Shown: positions 16,512-26,091 of the stretch, one piece after another
Position numbering within the stretch: the stretch's first letter is position 1
How the letters are laid out: each line of letters starts with the position of its first letter
Source: Chitinophaga eiseniae
Lineage (GTDB): Bacteria; Bacteroidota; Bacteroidia; Chitinophagales; Chitinophagaceae
NCBI RefSeq assembly: GCF_900167135.1
Contig: NZ_FUWZ01000002.1
Coordinates: forward strand, 1,080,651-1,144,650
Length of the DNA: 64,000 nt
Reading direction: 5' to 3'
Position numbers and translations under genes: made by a program
The notes under the pieces: generated by a model
The model's database searches: none
What the model was told of the DNA's origin: nothing
Seen by the model: only the letters and a program-made list of their open reading frames with translations

Positions 16512-17345
16512 TTATTCGTGTATCGTCAGCAGCGGAATGTGTGTCTGGTAGGCCAGTTTAGCAGTATTACTGCGTTTAAAGATCCGTTCAAACAGACCAT
16601 GTTTTTTAGGAATGGTAAGAATCAGGTCGGCTTGTATGCTTTCCGCAAATTCCGTGATCCCCTGCACCACATCCGGGTTGTCCACAAAATGATATTCCGG
16701 CTTATAATCTTCCAGCAGCGTATCCAGCATCAGTGTTTCAAAAGGCGTATCTGTGGAGAAGTGCCTGCTTTCATGGTCTATGTTGATCACATGCAGCTCC
16801 GCATGAAATGCGGCCAGTAGCTTCTTCAGCGGGGCGATCGGCGTAGTATCGGCCACCTGGCGCAGATCGCAGGCAAATACAATCTTCGTAATGCCTTTAA
16901 AGGTTGCTTTTCCCGGAACGATCAGCACCGGGCAGGAGGTATGTTTCACCACGTCGATGGTATTGGAACCTACCAGTATCTCTTCCATTTTGCTGCCACC
17001 GGTGATGCCCATGATGATCAGCGCTGCTTCTTCCTGTTTTACCACATCGTCAATAGTAGCTGCCAGCAGTGTGTTGTCCGCCCTCGTCACGATGCTCACA
17101 CCGGCGCCTGCCAGCGGCGCAAGCTCTTTCTGCATTTTGTCCAGTCCTTCCTGGGAAGCGATCCGCAGATCATCCGGATTGACCATCGGAATGGCGGTAG
17201 GCACATCCGGAATAGGAACAATCAGCTCATAGGCATGGTAAAGCACGATACGGTCAACATTTAGCCGTGGGGCCATCGCCAGCGCATAAGTAGCTGCATT
17301 ATAGGCGGTATCAGAAAAATCAGTGGGTACAAGTATCGTTTTCAT
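16512..17345 (-). CDS. Universal stress protein, tandem Usp domains
   Basis: 277 residues made of two UspA-like domains. The first (residues 1-145) begins KTILVPTDFSDTAYNAATYA and ends with the ATP-binding pattern IIMGITGGSKMEEILVGSNT followed by CPVLIVPG. The second (150-277) is more degenerate, ending TAKLAYQTHIPLLTIHE. Tandem Usp proteins of this size are common in Bacteroidota stress responses. Soluble, cytoplasmic. It lies between the lysS terminator and the DUF4197 gene on the same strand. Confidence 0.9.
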   Translation of the reverse strand: MKTILVPTDFSDTAYNAATYALAMAPRLNVDRIVLYHAYELIVPIPDVPTAIPMVNPDDLRIASQEGLDKMQKELAPLAGAGVSIVTRADNTLLAATIDDVVKQEEAALIIMGITGGSKMEEILVGSNTIDVVKHTSCPVLIVPGKATFKGITKIVFACDLRQVADTTPIAPLKKLLAAFHAELHVINIDHESRHFSTDTPFETLMLDTLLEDYKPEYHFVDNPDVVQGITEFAESIQADLILTIPKKHGLFERIFKRSNTAKLAYQTHIPLLTIHE

Positions 17346-17534
17346 ATGACTAATTTTAAGATACAGAAAAGCATTACTTAAAGTTAACGATGTGACACGG
17401 CATCTGAGCGCTTTCTGAAAGGGTATAGAAAATTTAATGCCGGAAATTTTTCACGCAAAGAAATCATAAGATCGCAGCGGGTTTTAAGATCGCAAAGGAT
17501 CGAAGATCATATTATGTTCCTTTTTTATAAAAAG

Positions 17535-17594
17535 AAGACCACATTTTGTTGATCATATTAACATAAACTAATATAAACAACAAAATGTGGTCTT
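17535..17594 (-). terminator. lysS terminator within CGCAAAG-type repeat
   Basis: AAGACCACATTTTGTTG (17535-17551) pairs perfectly with 17578-17594 around a 26-nt AT-rich loop. Flanking words CGCAAAGAAAT and ATTTCTTTGCG are also complementary, the same vocabulary as the 15546-15711 repeat. Confidence 0.75.
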
Positions 17595-17646
17595 TTATTT
17601 CTTTGCGGGCTTACTATCCGCTAAAAGCTTATGGTCCTTTGCGTGA

Positions 17647-19155
17647 CTATTTTTCCTGCTTCATTTGCGGAAAGAACAGTACGTCCTGGATGGACGGCTG
17701 GTTGGTCATCAGCATAGTCAGACGGTCGATACCAATACCGATACCGGAAGTAGGCGGCATGCCGTATTCCAGGGCACGGAGGAAATCGTAGTCGATGTAC
17801 ATGGCTTCATCATCGCCACGTTCCATGAGCTGCACCTGTTCTTCGAAGCGTTCGCGCTGGTCGATAGGATCGTTCAGCTCACTGTAGGCGTTGGCGATCT
17901 CTTTACCGTTGACAATCAGTTCAAAACGTTCTACCAGTCCGGCTTTGCTACGGTGTTTTTTTGTCAGCGGGCTCATTTCCACCGGGTAATCGGTGATAAA
18001 GGTTGGCTGCACGTAGTGGCCTTCGCATTTTTCGCCAAAGATCTCATCGATCAGTTTGGCTTTACCGAATTTGGCGTCTACATGGATGCCCAGTTGTTTG
18101 CACACCTCGCGGAGCTGTGCTTCGTCCATGCCGGTGATATCGAAGCCGGTATGTTCTTTAATCGCGTCGTACATAGGCACGCGGCGGAAGGGCGCTTTGA
18201 AGTCAATAGTTTTATCGCCCACCTGTACTTCCGTAGTACCATGCAGCGCTACGGCTACTTTTTCGAGCAGCGTTTCGGTGGTGCGCATCATCCATTCGTA
18301 GTCCTTGTAGGCGGCGTACATCTCCATTACGGTAAATTCCGGGTTATGGGTACGGTCCATGCCTTCGTTACGGAAGTCTTTCGCAAATTCGTATACCCCT
18401 TCAAACCCGCCAACGATCAGGCGTTTCAGGTATAATTCGTTCGCAATACGCAGGTACAGCGGCATATCCAGCGCGTTGTGATGTGTTACGAACGGGCGGG
18501 CGGTAGCACCGCCAGGGATAGGCTGCAGGATGGGCGTTTCCACTTCCAGGTAACCCAGGTTATTATAAAAATCGCGGATGGTCTGGAGGATTCTGGTCCT
18601 TTTTACGAACACGTCTTTCACTTCCGGGTTGATCACCAGGTCCACATAACGCTGACGGTATTTGAATTCCGGATCGGTCACCTCGTCAAACACCTGTCCT
18701 TCTACGGATTTCACGATCGGCAGCGGACGCAGGGATTTGGACAGTATGCTCACTTCCCTTGCGTGAATGGAGGTAGCACCGGTTTTGGTGATAAAGGCAT
18801 AGCCTTTTACGCCGATGATATCGCCGATATCCATCAGTTTCTTGAAAACAACATCGTACGCGGTCTTGTCTTCACCGGGACAGATGTCGTCGCGGCGTAC
18901 ATACAGCTGGATACGGCCAGCCTTGTCCTGGAGTTCCACAAAAGCGGCCTTGCCCATATCACGAACGCTCATGATACGACCTGCCAGGCATACATCCTGG
19001 AATTGCTCCTTAGTGGCTTCCGAATAGTTCTCTTTTATGTTAACGGAAGTATCATTGACCGGGTATTCTGCCGCAGGGTAGGGGTCGATGCCCAGTTTTT
19101 GCAGCTCCTGTAATTTTTCCCGGCGTATAATCTCTTGCTCAGATAATTGTGTCAT
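17647..19155 (-). CDS. lysS: Lysine--tRNA ligase (class II)
   Basis: 502 residues from the ATG at 19153-19155; a TTG seven codons upstream is less likely. Class II LysRS charges tRNA-Lys. The OB-fold anticodon-binding domain (residues about 45-155: [20 protein letters not shown]) is followed by the catalytic core with motif 1 ([20 protein letters not shown]), motif 2 ([20 protein letters not shown]) and motif 3 ([20 protein letters not shown]). LysRS-specific residues around [22 protein letters not shown] are present. Standard length. Essential housekeeping gene. Confidence 0.97.
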   Translation of the reverse strand: MTQLSEQEIIRREKLQELQKLGIDPYPAAEYPVNDTSVNIKENYSEATKEQFQDVCLAGRIMSVRDMGKAAFVELQDKAGRIQLYVRRDDICPGEDKTAYDVVFKKLMDIGDIIGVKGYAFITKTGATSIHAREVSILSKSLRPLPIVKSVEGQVFDEVTDPEFKYRQRYVDLVINPEVKDVFVKRTRILQTIRDFYNNLGYLEVETPILQPIPGGATARPFVTHHNALDMPLYLRIANELYLKRLIVGGFEGVYEFAKDFRNEGMDRTHNPEFTVMEMYAAYKDYEWMMRTTETLLEKVAVALHGTTEVQVGDKTIDFKAPFRRVPMYDAIKEHTGFDITGMDEAQLREVCKQLGIHVDAKFGKAKLIDEIFGEKCEGHYVQPTFITDYPVEMSPLTKKHRSKAGLVERFELIVNGKEIANAYSELNDPIDQRERFEEQVQLMERGDDEAMYIDYDFLRALEYGMPPTSGIGIGIDRLTMLMTNQPSIQDVLFFPQMKQEK

Positions 19156-19221
19156 GTGATTATTTGTAAATGCCAAATGGAGTGCAAAAATAACTGATTA
19201 TGGGGACAATCTTACGGAAAA

Positions 19222-19325
19222 GGGCTGTAAGACTACAGCCCTCTTATTTTTTGACCATATCCTATGAAAACCGGCTTAAAGGTAGCCTGTTCTACTGCTA
19301 TAAACAGTGGGGATTTAGGGATTGC
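19222..19325 (+). repeat. Hairpin/AACCATATCC element, copy 2
   Basis: GGGCTGTAAGACTACAGCCC (19222-19241) keeps the 8-bp stem, extended to 9 bp by flanking A/T, while its fifth pair is T-A instead of the G-C of copy 1. GACCATATCCTATGAAAA follows at 19253. The distal block is weak (GATTTAGGG near 19312). Located between divergent lysS and the DPP-IV-type peptidase gene. Confidence 0.65.
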
Positions 19326-19404
19326 TGTTAACTATTGCGTAAATGGCGTTTCCCGGCGGATAAATGGCGCCGGCAGACCGGCCGTTTATGGATTTGTTGA
19401 GGGG

Positions 19405-19412
19405 TATTTTTG
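19405..19412 (+). promoter_or_regulatory. Candidate -7 element (TATTTTTG) for DPP-IV-type peptidase
   Basis: TATTTTTG lies 50 bp before the ATG at 19463 and matches TAnnTTTG. No clear -33. Confidence 0.35.
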
Positions 19413-19462
19413 AGTTATGCTTATTTTCGCCCGCCAACATCAACAAAAATCAACTGTCTATT

Positions 19463-21613
19463 ATGAGAAGCTTATCATGGTTTACACCCGCCTGCCTGGG
19501 CAGCGCCGCCATGTTACTGGCTGCCGCGCCGCGTTTACAGGCACAGCAGCAGGATGTTACCTTTGAACAGGCGTTCAGAGGCCAGACCACCGATATTACC
19601 CAACCTTTGCCGGTCCTGAAAGGCTGGGCAGACGCTGACCATTACCTGGAAATGCGCGTTCTTCCCGCATCCGGCCGTTTTCAGGCCATGAAAGTGGACG
19701 CCCGCACCGGCGCCGCCACCGTATACACCGCACCGGTAGATGGCCCCAGCGTGGAAGTACGCGACCGGGACATTTTCTACAAAGCTGCCGACGGCAGCAA
19801 TATCCGCTTGACGAACGACACCCTGGTAGAAAAGAACCCCACCCTTTCGCCGGACGGAAAACATGTGGCCTTTACCCGCAATAATGACCTGTATAGCGTG
19901 GAAATAACCTCCAAAAAGGAAACCCGCTATACCAGCGACGGAACAGACGTGATCTACAACGGATGGTCTTCCTGGGTGTACTTTGAAGAAATCCTCGGTC
20001 GCCCCACCCGCTACCGCGCCTTCTGGTGGAGCCCCGACAGTAAACAGATCGCCTATATGCACTTTGACGACACCAAAGTGCCCGTATTCCCCATCTACAG
20101 CGAAAGAGGACAACATGGCTATCTCGAAAACACCCGCTATCCCAAAGCCGGCGACCCTAACCCGGCGGTAAAAGTAGGCGTAGTGCCTGTAGAAGGTGGC
20201 AGCACCGTGTGGGCCGACTTCAACGAAAACGACGATCAATACTTCGGTATGCCCTTCTGGACGGCCGACAGCAAACAACTCTGGATGCAGTGGATGCCCC
20301 GCGGCCAGGACAACCTGAAGATATACAGCATCGATCCGAAAACCGGCGCCAAAAAAGAAATCTACAGCGAAACCCAAAAAACATGGATCGACTGGTTTGA
20401 TGCCGTTCCTTTCCTGCAAAACAACCAGGGCTTCCTGCTGCAGAGCGATAAAACCGGCTGGTCGCATCTCTATCTTCATAACATGGACGGCTCGCTGAAA
20501 AAACAGCTGACCAGCGGCAACTGGACCGTAAAAGACGTGGTATGCACCGACGAAAAAAATCAGCTGATCTACTTTACCGCCCGTAAAGAAGCCTCCACCA
20601 GGTTTGATCTGTATAAAGTAAGCATGAAAACGGGCGCTATTACCCGCCTGACCTTCGGCAACTATAACCATGTGATCAGCATGGCGCCTGGTGGCAAATA
20701 TTTCATTACCACCTACTCCAACCTGCAAACCCCTGAGCGTATGGCGCTGCTGGACAATAACGGCAAGGTGGTCCGCGAACTCGGTAACGCCAAAGGCAGC
20801 AAATTTGATCAGTACAATCTGACCAAAACGGAACTGACGACATACAAAACGCGGGACGGACTGGTACTGCCCATGACCATCATCCTGCCGGTTCACCTGC
20901 AACCCGGCAAAAAATACCCGGTCCTGATCAGTATCTATGGCGGTCCTAATGCAGGCACCGTTTATGATACCTGGAAATTCAGCCCCGCTTCCCAGTGGTG
21001 GTCACAGGAAGGTGTTATACAGGTAGCCATCGACAACCGCAGCAGCGGCCACCTGGGCAAAATAGGGATGAACTACATCCATCGCCAGCTGGGCAAATAT
21101 GAAATTGAAGATTATATGGATGCCGCCATGTGGCTGCGCACACAACCCTGGGCTGATCCGTCCAAAATATGCATGACCGGCGGCAGCTTTGGCGGTTATA
21201 TGACCGATATGGCCCTGACCTATGGCTCCGATGTATTTACCCACGGGATGGCCAACTACGCCGTTACCGACTGGCAACTGTACGACAGCCACTATACAGA
21301 ACGCTACATGGATACGCCGGCCGAGAACCCTGAAGGCTACAAAATCACTTCCGTGATGACATACGCCGACCGGTACAAAGGCCTGCTCCGTATGGCCCAT
21401 GGTACAATGGACGATAACGTGCATATGCAGCATGTAATTCAGCTGGCAGACAAACTGCAAAGCCTGAACAAACATTTTGAATTTATGCTGTATCCCGGCG
21501 AACGCCACGGATGGAGAGGACCAAATGCAAAACACGCTTCCTCAGAAACGGCACGGTTCATCTATAACTACCTGCTGGACAAGCCTTTACCAGCACAGTT
21601 CTCTGCCAAATAA
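19463..21613 (+). CDS. S9 family peptidase, dipeptidyl peptidase IV type
   Basis: 716 residues with a signal peptide (MRSLSWFTPACLGSAAMLLAAAP). The N-terminal beta-propeller (residues 60-480, DPPIV_N) includes LSPDGKHVAFTRNNDLYSV and the active-site Glu region VYFEEILGRP. The C-terminal alpha/beta hydrolase domain carries Ser575 in GGSFGGYM, Asp650 in HGTMDDNVH and His682 in GERHGWRG, the full triad. The enzyme removes N-terminal Xaa-Pro dipeptides in the periplasm. An earlier in-frame ATG (19364) lacks a signal peptide and is rejected. A strong terminator follows. Confidence 0.93.
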   Translation: MRSLSWFTPACLGSAAMLLAAAPRLQAQQQDVTFEQAFRGQTTDITQPLPVLKGWADADHYLEMRVLPASGRFQAMKVDARTGAATVYTAPVDGPSVEVRDRDIFYKAADGSNIRLTNDTLVEKNPTLSPDGKHVAFTRNNDLYSVEITSKKETRYTSDGTDVIYNGWSSWVYFEEILGRPTRYRAFWWSPDSKQIAYMHFDDTKVPVFPIYSERGQHGYLENTRYPKAGDPNPAVKVGVVPVEGGSTVWADFNENDDQYFGMPFWTADSKQLWMQWMPRGQDNLKIYSIDPKTGAKKEIYSETQKTWIDWFDAVPFLQNNQGFLLQSDKTGWSHLYLHNMDGSLKKQLTSGNWTVKDVVCTDEKNQLIYFTARKEASTRFDLYKVSMKTGAITRLTFGNYNHVISMAPGGKYFITTYSNLQTPERMALLDNNGKVVRELGNAKGSKFDQYNLTKTELTTYKTRDGLVLPMTIILPVHLQPGKKYPVLISIYGGPNAGTVYDTWKFSPASQWWSQEGVIQVAIDNRSSGHLGKIGMNYIHRQLGKYEIEDYMDAAMWLRTQPWADPSKICMTGGSFGGYMTDMALTYGSDVFTHGMANYAVTDWQLYDSHYTERYMDTPAENPEGYKITSVMTYADRYKGLLRMAHGTMDDNVHMQHVIQLADKLQSLNKHFEFMLYPGERHGWRGPNAKHASSETARFIYNYLLDKPLPAQFSAK

Positions 21614-21635
21614 CCGACCTGCGGTCATCATATAC

Positions 21636-21688
21636 GAGGTCCCGGAAAAATATCTGCATGATATCCTTTCCGGGACCTCATTTTTTTT
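21636..21688 (+). terminator. Intrinsic terminator of DPP-IV-type gene
   Basis: GAGGTCCCGGAAA (21636-21648) pairs with 21667-21679, with an inner ATATC/GATAT extension, followed by eight T residues. Confidence 0.9.
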
Positions 21689-21869
21689 GCTATAAAGGAG
21701 TGAAAATAAACGCACAAAAGATAAGATTACGACATCACAGGTGATAAGAATAAACAGGACCAAAGTAAATAGGACCAAAAAATCTTTATGGGTTAAAACG
21801 GAATGAATTGATTGTCTGGTAAAGGGAATCGGTGTTAGAGAAGATTTCAGGTTTTAGGAGAAAGAAACA

Positions 21870-21985
21870 GGGCTGCAAGACTACAGCCCCGAAAAATTTT
21901 AACCATATCTTTATTGAAAAACCTAACCCAAAGGTGGGCGTTTTTCAGATTAGACGTCGCGCCATTTTTGTGAATGATATATTTT
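21870..21985 (+). repeat. Hairpin/AACCATATCC element, copy 3
   Basis: GGGCTGCAAGACTACAGCCC (21870-21889; one C-A mismatch), AACCATATC at 21901, GAAAAACCTAACCCAAAGG, and CATTTTTGTGAATG (21963-21976), 62 nt from the AACC. A TTG at 21914 opens a 19-codon frame ending at the TGA inside the distal block. Confidence 0.75.
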
Positions 21986-22315
21986 TTTCGGGGAACGTGG
22001 CAAAAAAGACGGTGAACGCATATTGCAGTTAAACGATTGCGATTTAATTATAATGTATCTGATTTTGATATATAAACTTGACTATCATACACTTATGTTA
22101 GAAAGACCTTCAATTTAAGGATAAAACCGGCCAGATGGGGTGCAGCGATATTGCAGGTAACCGCATGAAACGGGAAGGTAAACGTAAAAATGATGAGTGG
22201 TTTCGCGTAAGATGAAAGGAGGGCAGTTACATTAAAAAGAAAAACATTAACAAAAATGATAAAACGTATATTTTATTATAAATCATCTGTAACACGAGGT
22301 AGGGAAATAAAAAAA

Positions 22316-22430
22316 GGGTGGTAAGAATACCGCCCTTGTAATAATTTTAACCATATCCTATGAAAAACCTAAAACAAAGATATACTGATGAATTTAGTCT
22401 CAGGCTTCCATTTCCGTGAACGCTGTAATA
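22316..22430 (+). repeat. Hairpin/AACCATATCC element, copy 4
   Basis: GGGTGGTAAGAATACCGCCC (22316-22335; one T-G wobble pair, AGAA loop), AACCATATCCTATGAAAAAC (22349-22368), AAACAAAG, and CATTTCCGTGAACG (22409-22422), 60 nt from the AACC. ATG at 22360 opens a 19-codon frame ending at TGA 22417-22419. Confidence 0.75.
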
Positions 22431-22676
22431 TTGTTCGTGAAAAGTGAATAATGGTAAATATGCTATTATATTAAATAAATTGCAATATTATAAATATATA
22501 GAATTATTATTTATAAATATGTATAAACACCTACTGAACAATAAATAACGTAGATTTAACGCAAGTTGAATTGAATTTTTTCTTGATTTGAAGGACGGTA
22601 TCCTGATAACTTTAAGCGTTTACCCTTTAAATGGGCGCGTTGACGGACCGTATCCGTACGTTTAGCTCACCGCAGT

Positions 22677-23015
22677 TCAGGCGATCCGCTGGCCATTTTG
22701 AACTGGTTTGCCCGGTTGCAGGAGGGTAACTTCCTTATCATCGCCCACTACGCCTAACACCAGGCATTCGGAGATAAAATTGGCGATTTGTTTTGGGGGG
22801 AAATTTACGACGGCGATAATCTGCTTACCGATCAGCTCTTCTTTCTGATATAGCCGGGTGATTTGTGCAGAAGACCTTTTCCGGCCAATTTCCGGACCGA
22901 AATCTATCAACAGCTGATAGGCCGGGTTACGTGCCTTGGGAAAATCATTCGCCTCGATAATGGTGCCTATTCTCATTTCTATTTTCTCAAAATCCTGCCA
23001 GTTGATCAAATCCAT
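22677..23015 (-). CDS. csaA: tRNA-binding/CsaA-like protein
   Basis: 112 residues filling one OB-fold tRNA-binding domain: FEKIEMRIGTIIEANDFPKARNPAYQL, the signature SSAQITRLY, and GKQIIAVVNFPPKQIANFISE with the LGV..D ending. The family includes CsaA, a dimeric protein with reported export-chaperone activity, and related stand-alone tRNA-binding proteins. Standard length. Cytoplasmic. It lies downstream of the lptC terminator on the same strand, so it is probably transcribed separately. Confidence 0.88.
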   Translation of the reverse strand: MDLINWQDFEKIEMRIGTIIEANDFPKARNPAYQLLIDFGPEIGRKRSSAQITRLYQKEELIGKQIIAVVNFPPKQIANFISECLVLGVVGDDKEVTLLQPGKPVQNGQRIA

Positions 23016-23184
23016 TTTATACTCGTTTTATTTAAAAATAACGGACTGCGGCCAAAAAAGCAAAAGCGTACATCAGTTTGTGAAGAACGGTCGGACAACG
23101 TGTTGAATTGCACCCACAAAAGCTCACTCTGGCATAGTTATTGTTTTTAATATTACAAATTTTAGGTTAAAAAATAGGTTAAAG

Positions 23185-23220
23185 CGAAAGAACCCCACCT
23201 GCAGAGGTGGGGTTCTTTCG
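23185..23220 (-). terminator. Terminator of barrel-lptC operon
   Basis: A 16-bp perfect stem (CGAAAGAACCCCACCT and complement) with a GCAG loop; on the minus strand it is followed by a run containing CTATTTTTTAACC. It lies 22 bp after the lptC stop. Confidence 0.85.
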
Positions 23221-23242
23221 TTATATACGTTCCGGAAGCGGG

Positions 23243-23791
23243 CTATTGCATGGACAGGCTGTCCTGTACGGTGATAGGGCCGCTTACATTGATAATCTTT
23301 CTGTCGGTAAAGTCTTCGTTGGCAATCAAACCCCAGCCATGCAGCGAATCGGTGGGGGTTTTTATAAATACTTCCTTGGTGGAATAGAATACTTTTTTCT
23401 TCGGGTCCCAGTTTAGCTCATCCGTTTTCAGCCGGTCACCTTTTTTATTCACCACCACCACATTTTTAGACAGGAATATAGCGCCTTCGTCTTCCATATA
23501 GCGGCCGGTATCTGCGGTGAGGGTGCTTTCCACGCCCAGTGTGTCATTAAACATGAGCACTTTCAGCCCCTGTTTGAATTTCACATACGACGGCTTGTCC
23601 AGGCTACGTTCCATGGCGGGAGCCGTCAGCTTGGCATTAACCTTACCACGTTGACTGAAGATGGCCTCGATATTGGTACCGTTTTCCACTGCTGCTTTCT
23701 TGGAATCAAAATCCATGACCGCCTGGATATCATTTTCGCAGGCAACCGCTGTCAGCGCAATACACAGATATATGAGTTTCTTCCCGATCAT
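23243..23791 (-). CDS. lptC: LPS export ABC transporter periplasmic protein LptC
   Basis: 182 residues. The N-terminus (MIGKKLIYLCIALTAVACEND) is a lipoprotein-type signal ending in a lipobox with Cys18. The mature part has the LptC/OstA beta-jellyroll pattern: GKVNAKLTAPAMERSLD, TLTADTGRYMEDEGAIFLSKNVVVVNKKGDRLKTDELNWD, which is the hallmark of the lipid-A transport bridge. It passes LPS from LptBFG to LptA in the periplasm. It overlaps an operon with the upstream outer-membrane barrel gene, 10 bp away, an arrangement common in Bacteroidota. Confidence 0.9.
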   Translation of the reverse strand: MIGKKLIYLCIALTAVACENDIQAVMDFDSKKAAVENGTNIEAIFSQRGKVNAKLTAPAMERSLDKPSYVKFKQGLKVLMFNDTLGVESTLTADTGRYMEDEGAIFLSKNVVVVNKKGDRLKTDELNWDPKKKVFYSTKEVFIKTPTDSLHGWGLIANEDFTDRKIINVSGPITVQDSLSMQ

Positions 23792-23801
23792 ACGGTCAGG
23801 C

Positions 23802-25094
23802 TTAATCGTATTTCTTCTTGATAAACCATCTGTCGCTCAGGGTAAAGCCTAAGGACACCCGGTAGGTATTTTCTTTCAGAGCAGTGTTATTGCTGCCACG
23901 GTGGGCCACATCGAAAGCGATGTTGACCATGCTGTACTGGTTGGAGTAGGGCATACGGCGAACCGGTAATCCGGCGCCTATAGTAAAGCCCATCATATTC
24001 ATGTCCTGACCACCCAGTTTCAGATAGTCGAGGCCGTAGTAAGCACCCAGGCGGTAAGCCACCCGGTTCCAGTAGCCGCTGAGGGCAGTGGCGTTGGGAA
24101 CGAACTGACCACCGATCGACACTTTCCAGGAGTTCTGGAGGGAATCGGCCTGCTCATATTTTCTGAAATTGCTCCACTGCGTGGTATTGAAGTCCATACC
24201 GATCTGCCATTTATCCAGTTTGCGCAGGATAAAACCAGCACCAAAGTCCTGCGGATACACAACGGTACCTTTAGGGCCTTTTTCGGATTTTATAGAATCG
24301 AGAGAGGTAAAGTCGCCGGTGGAGGCATTATATATCAGGCTTTCGCTCAGGGTTTCCTGGCGTACCGTCATATCCTGTTTCAGGCTTCCGGAAGCACCCA
24401 GCGTCAGGTCCATTTCTTTGGTCAGTTTGGCTTTATACTGAACACCTACCTTGTAGAAGAAGCTGCTGTAGCTGATGCGGGACATATGCCGTGAAGCGTT
24501 GATATCGCTTACAGGATAGATCACGCGGGTATTGTTTTCGATGTTTCCAAACAGATAACCCAGGTTTACACCAATACTGAAATTACCGATGCCTACGCCG
24601 GTACCTGCATACAACTGATACAAACCGCCACTGCCCTGGTAACGGTGGGCAACGGGCAGTTTCAGGGTATCATAAAAAATCTGGTCTTTGGATTCCTGGA
24701 TGTTGTAAGACACCCGGGTTACCGGGCGCAGACCAAGGTTCAGGCCCCATTTTTTACGGATGGGAATACCCACCTGCAGATAGGAAAGCGTACCAAAACC
24801 GGAGCTGAAGCTGGCATTTTTATCGGAGATAGACCGGGCGCCGGCTTCCACACCTATGTCGAAAGTGGTGAGCAGCAGGTTGGAATAGCTGGCCGGATTG
24901 ATAAAGTTAACAGATGTAGGATCACCATACGCCTGAGAAACGCCCCCCATACCACGGTTGACCGTATTCTGGTTGTTGTTCAGATCGCCTAAACCGTAAC
25001 GCGAGTAGGGTGAATTATCCTGTGCTGTAGCATTATTTGCCACCAGGAAAAACCCAACCAGGAAGCAAAGAATACTGACTTTTGTCCAATGCAT
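23802..25094 (-). CDS. Outer-membrane beta-barrel protein (FadL/OmpP1-like)
   Basis: 430 residues with a signal peptide (LCFLVGFFLVANNATAQ). The opening DNSPYSRYGLGDLNNNQNTVNRGMGG and YGDPTSVNFINPASYS are typical of Bacteroidota FadL-like transport barrels, where the N-terminal plug carries an INPAS/NPA motif. About 14 amphipathic strands follow, and the protein ends in a charged KKKYD. Probable hydrophobic-compound transporter; substrate unknown. It heads the lptC operon. Confidence 0.75.
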   Translation of the reverse strand: MHWTKVSILCFLVGFFLVANNATAQDNSPYSRYGLGDLNNNQNTVNRGMGGVSQAYGDPTSVNFINPASYSNLLLTTFDIGVEAGARSISDKNASFSSGFGTLSYLQVGIPIRKKWGLNLGLRPVTRVSYNIQESKDQIFYDTLKLPVAHRYQGSGGLYQLYAGTGVGIGNFSIGVNLGYLFGNIENNTRVIYPVSDINASRHMSRISYSSFFYKVGVQYKAKLTKEMDLTLGASGSLKQDMTVRQETLSESLIYNASTGDFTSLDSIKSEKGPKGTVVYPQDFGAGFILRKLDKWQIGMDFNTTQWSNFRKYEQADSLQNSWKVSIGGQFVPNATALSGYWNRVAYRLGAYYGLDYLKLGGQDMNMMGFTIGAGLPVRRMPYSNQYSMVNIAFDVAHRGSNNTALKENTYRVSLGFTLSDRWFIKKKYD

Positions 25095-25315
25095 TTCGTA
25101 TCAGAATTGAATTTAAACCCTTGTCCAGTGAAAATTATGGGTCTGCAAATATCTACTTTTTAAGGCGGGAAGCAAAAAAATCCAAAATCAGCCCTGTTAA
25201 AAGCGCGTTAAAGTTGAGCGCCTCGAACGCCGAAAGTAGCGACAGGCCGCCGTTTCCCGTCAAAAATATATTTTTTTGGCAATATTTTACGGCAGGTTTT
25301 CAGCCTGGGAAAAGT

Positions 25316-25951
25316 TTACAGGTCCCCGGCAGACAGGTTTCTGAAATGACCGTTTAGTTTTACCCGTTCTTTCAGCCGTTCCATTTCTGCCATCATAGGA
25401 ATTACCTTATGAAGATGGCGTTTGAGGTATTCCAGTCGCTGCAGCTCATAAAAAAGATGCAGCAGTTCATATTCCTCTGTGAGCGACAGGCCGGCATGGT
25501 GGGCGAGGTCGTAGGCGGTAAGGCGGGCATCTTCTTTGGGAAATTTTTTATGTACCTGCAGGATAGCATGCAGCTCCCGGATACCGTGCAATACTTCGTC
25601 CAGCAGGCGGGCATTGCTTCCCGCATGGTTCTCCGGATAGTTGACGATTGCGCCGGCATATAATTTATCAGGAATGTCACCGATATGTTCCAGGGTCCTG
25701 AAAACGCTGGTACCGCGGGTTACCAGGTCCATTTCGCCGTTGTCGTATAATTTTTCTACTTTTTCTATGGTCACCAGCGTTCCATATTCCATTATTTTTT
25801 TGTCAATTACAGCCGGAATTCCAAAAGGCTTATTTTCGGCCACGCATTCCCGGGCCAATTGTTTATACCGGGGTTCAAATACGTGGAGATTCAGCTGTTC
25901 TCCGGGATACACCACAATACCAAGGGGAAATATGGATATAAAATTTGTCAT
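25316..25951 (-). CDS. Lon protease N-terminal (substrate-binding) domain protein
   Basis: 211 residues. A single Lon-N (LON substrate-binding) domain: ISIFPLGIVVYPGEQLNLHVFEPRYKQL, YGTLVTIEKVEKLYDNGEMDLVTRG, and a C-terminal helical bundle (LYELQRLEYLKRHLHKVIPMMAEMERLKERV). No ATPase or protease domain. Stand-alone Lon-N proteins are frequent but of unknown role; they may handle proteolysis substrates. Single gene, ATG start. Confidence 0.88.
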   Translation of the reverse strand: MTNFISIFPLGIVVYPGEQLNLHVFEPRYKQLARECVAENKPFGIPAVIDKKIMEYGTLVTIEKVEKLYDNGEMDLVTRGTSVFRTLEHIGDIPDKLYAGAIVNYPENHAGSNARLLDEVLHGIRELHAILQVHKKFPKEDARLTAYDLAHHAGLSLTEEYELLHLFYELQRLEYLKRHLHKVIPMMAEMERLKERVKLNGHFRNLSAGDL

Positions 25952-26091
25952 TTTTTGGGTCAGAGTTTAAGCTAAAGATAAAAAAAACGGCCCGCATAAC
26001 GGGCGCAGAATCTGCTTATTAGCATCACCGCTATCTATATATTAAATAAAAGGAATACCTTTATAGACAACATTATTACTCATTCGCAGAC

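Larger units (their letters stand above)
21689..22676. other. Gene-poor AT-rich region with two hairpin elements
   Basis: About 1 kb without a convincing gene between the peptidase terminator and the convergent csaA-like gene. It holds an imperfect direct repeat (AACAGGACCAAAGTAAATAGG region, 21750-21780), element copies 3 and 4, and an AT-rich tract at 22440-22560 (ATTATAAATATATAG). It may hold remnants of mobile or regulatory DNA. Confidence 0.6.

Noticed and set aside
19264..19460. Open frame from the ATG in element copy 2, and the ATG at 19364 upstream of the peptidase
   Set aside because: No signal peptide or similarity; the peptidase signal peptide clearly begins at 19463.
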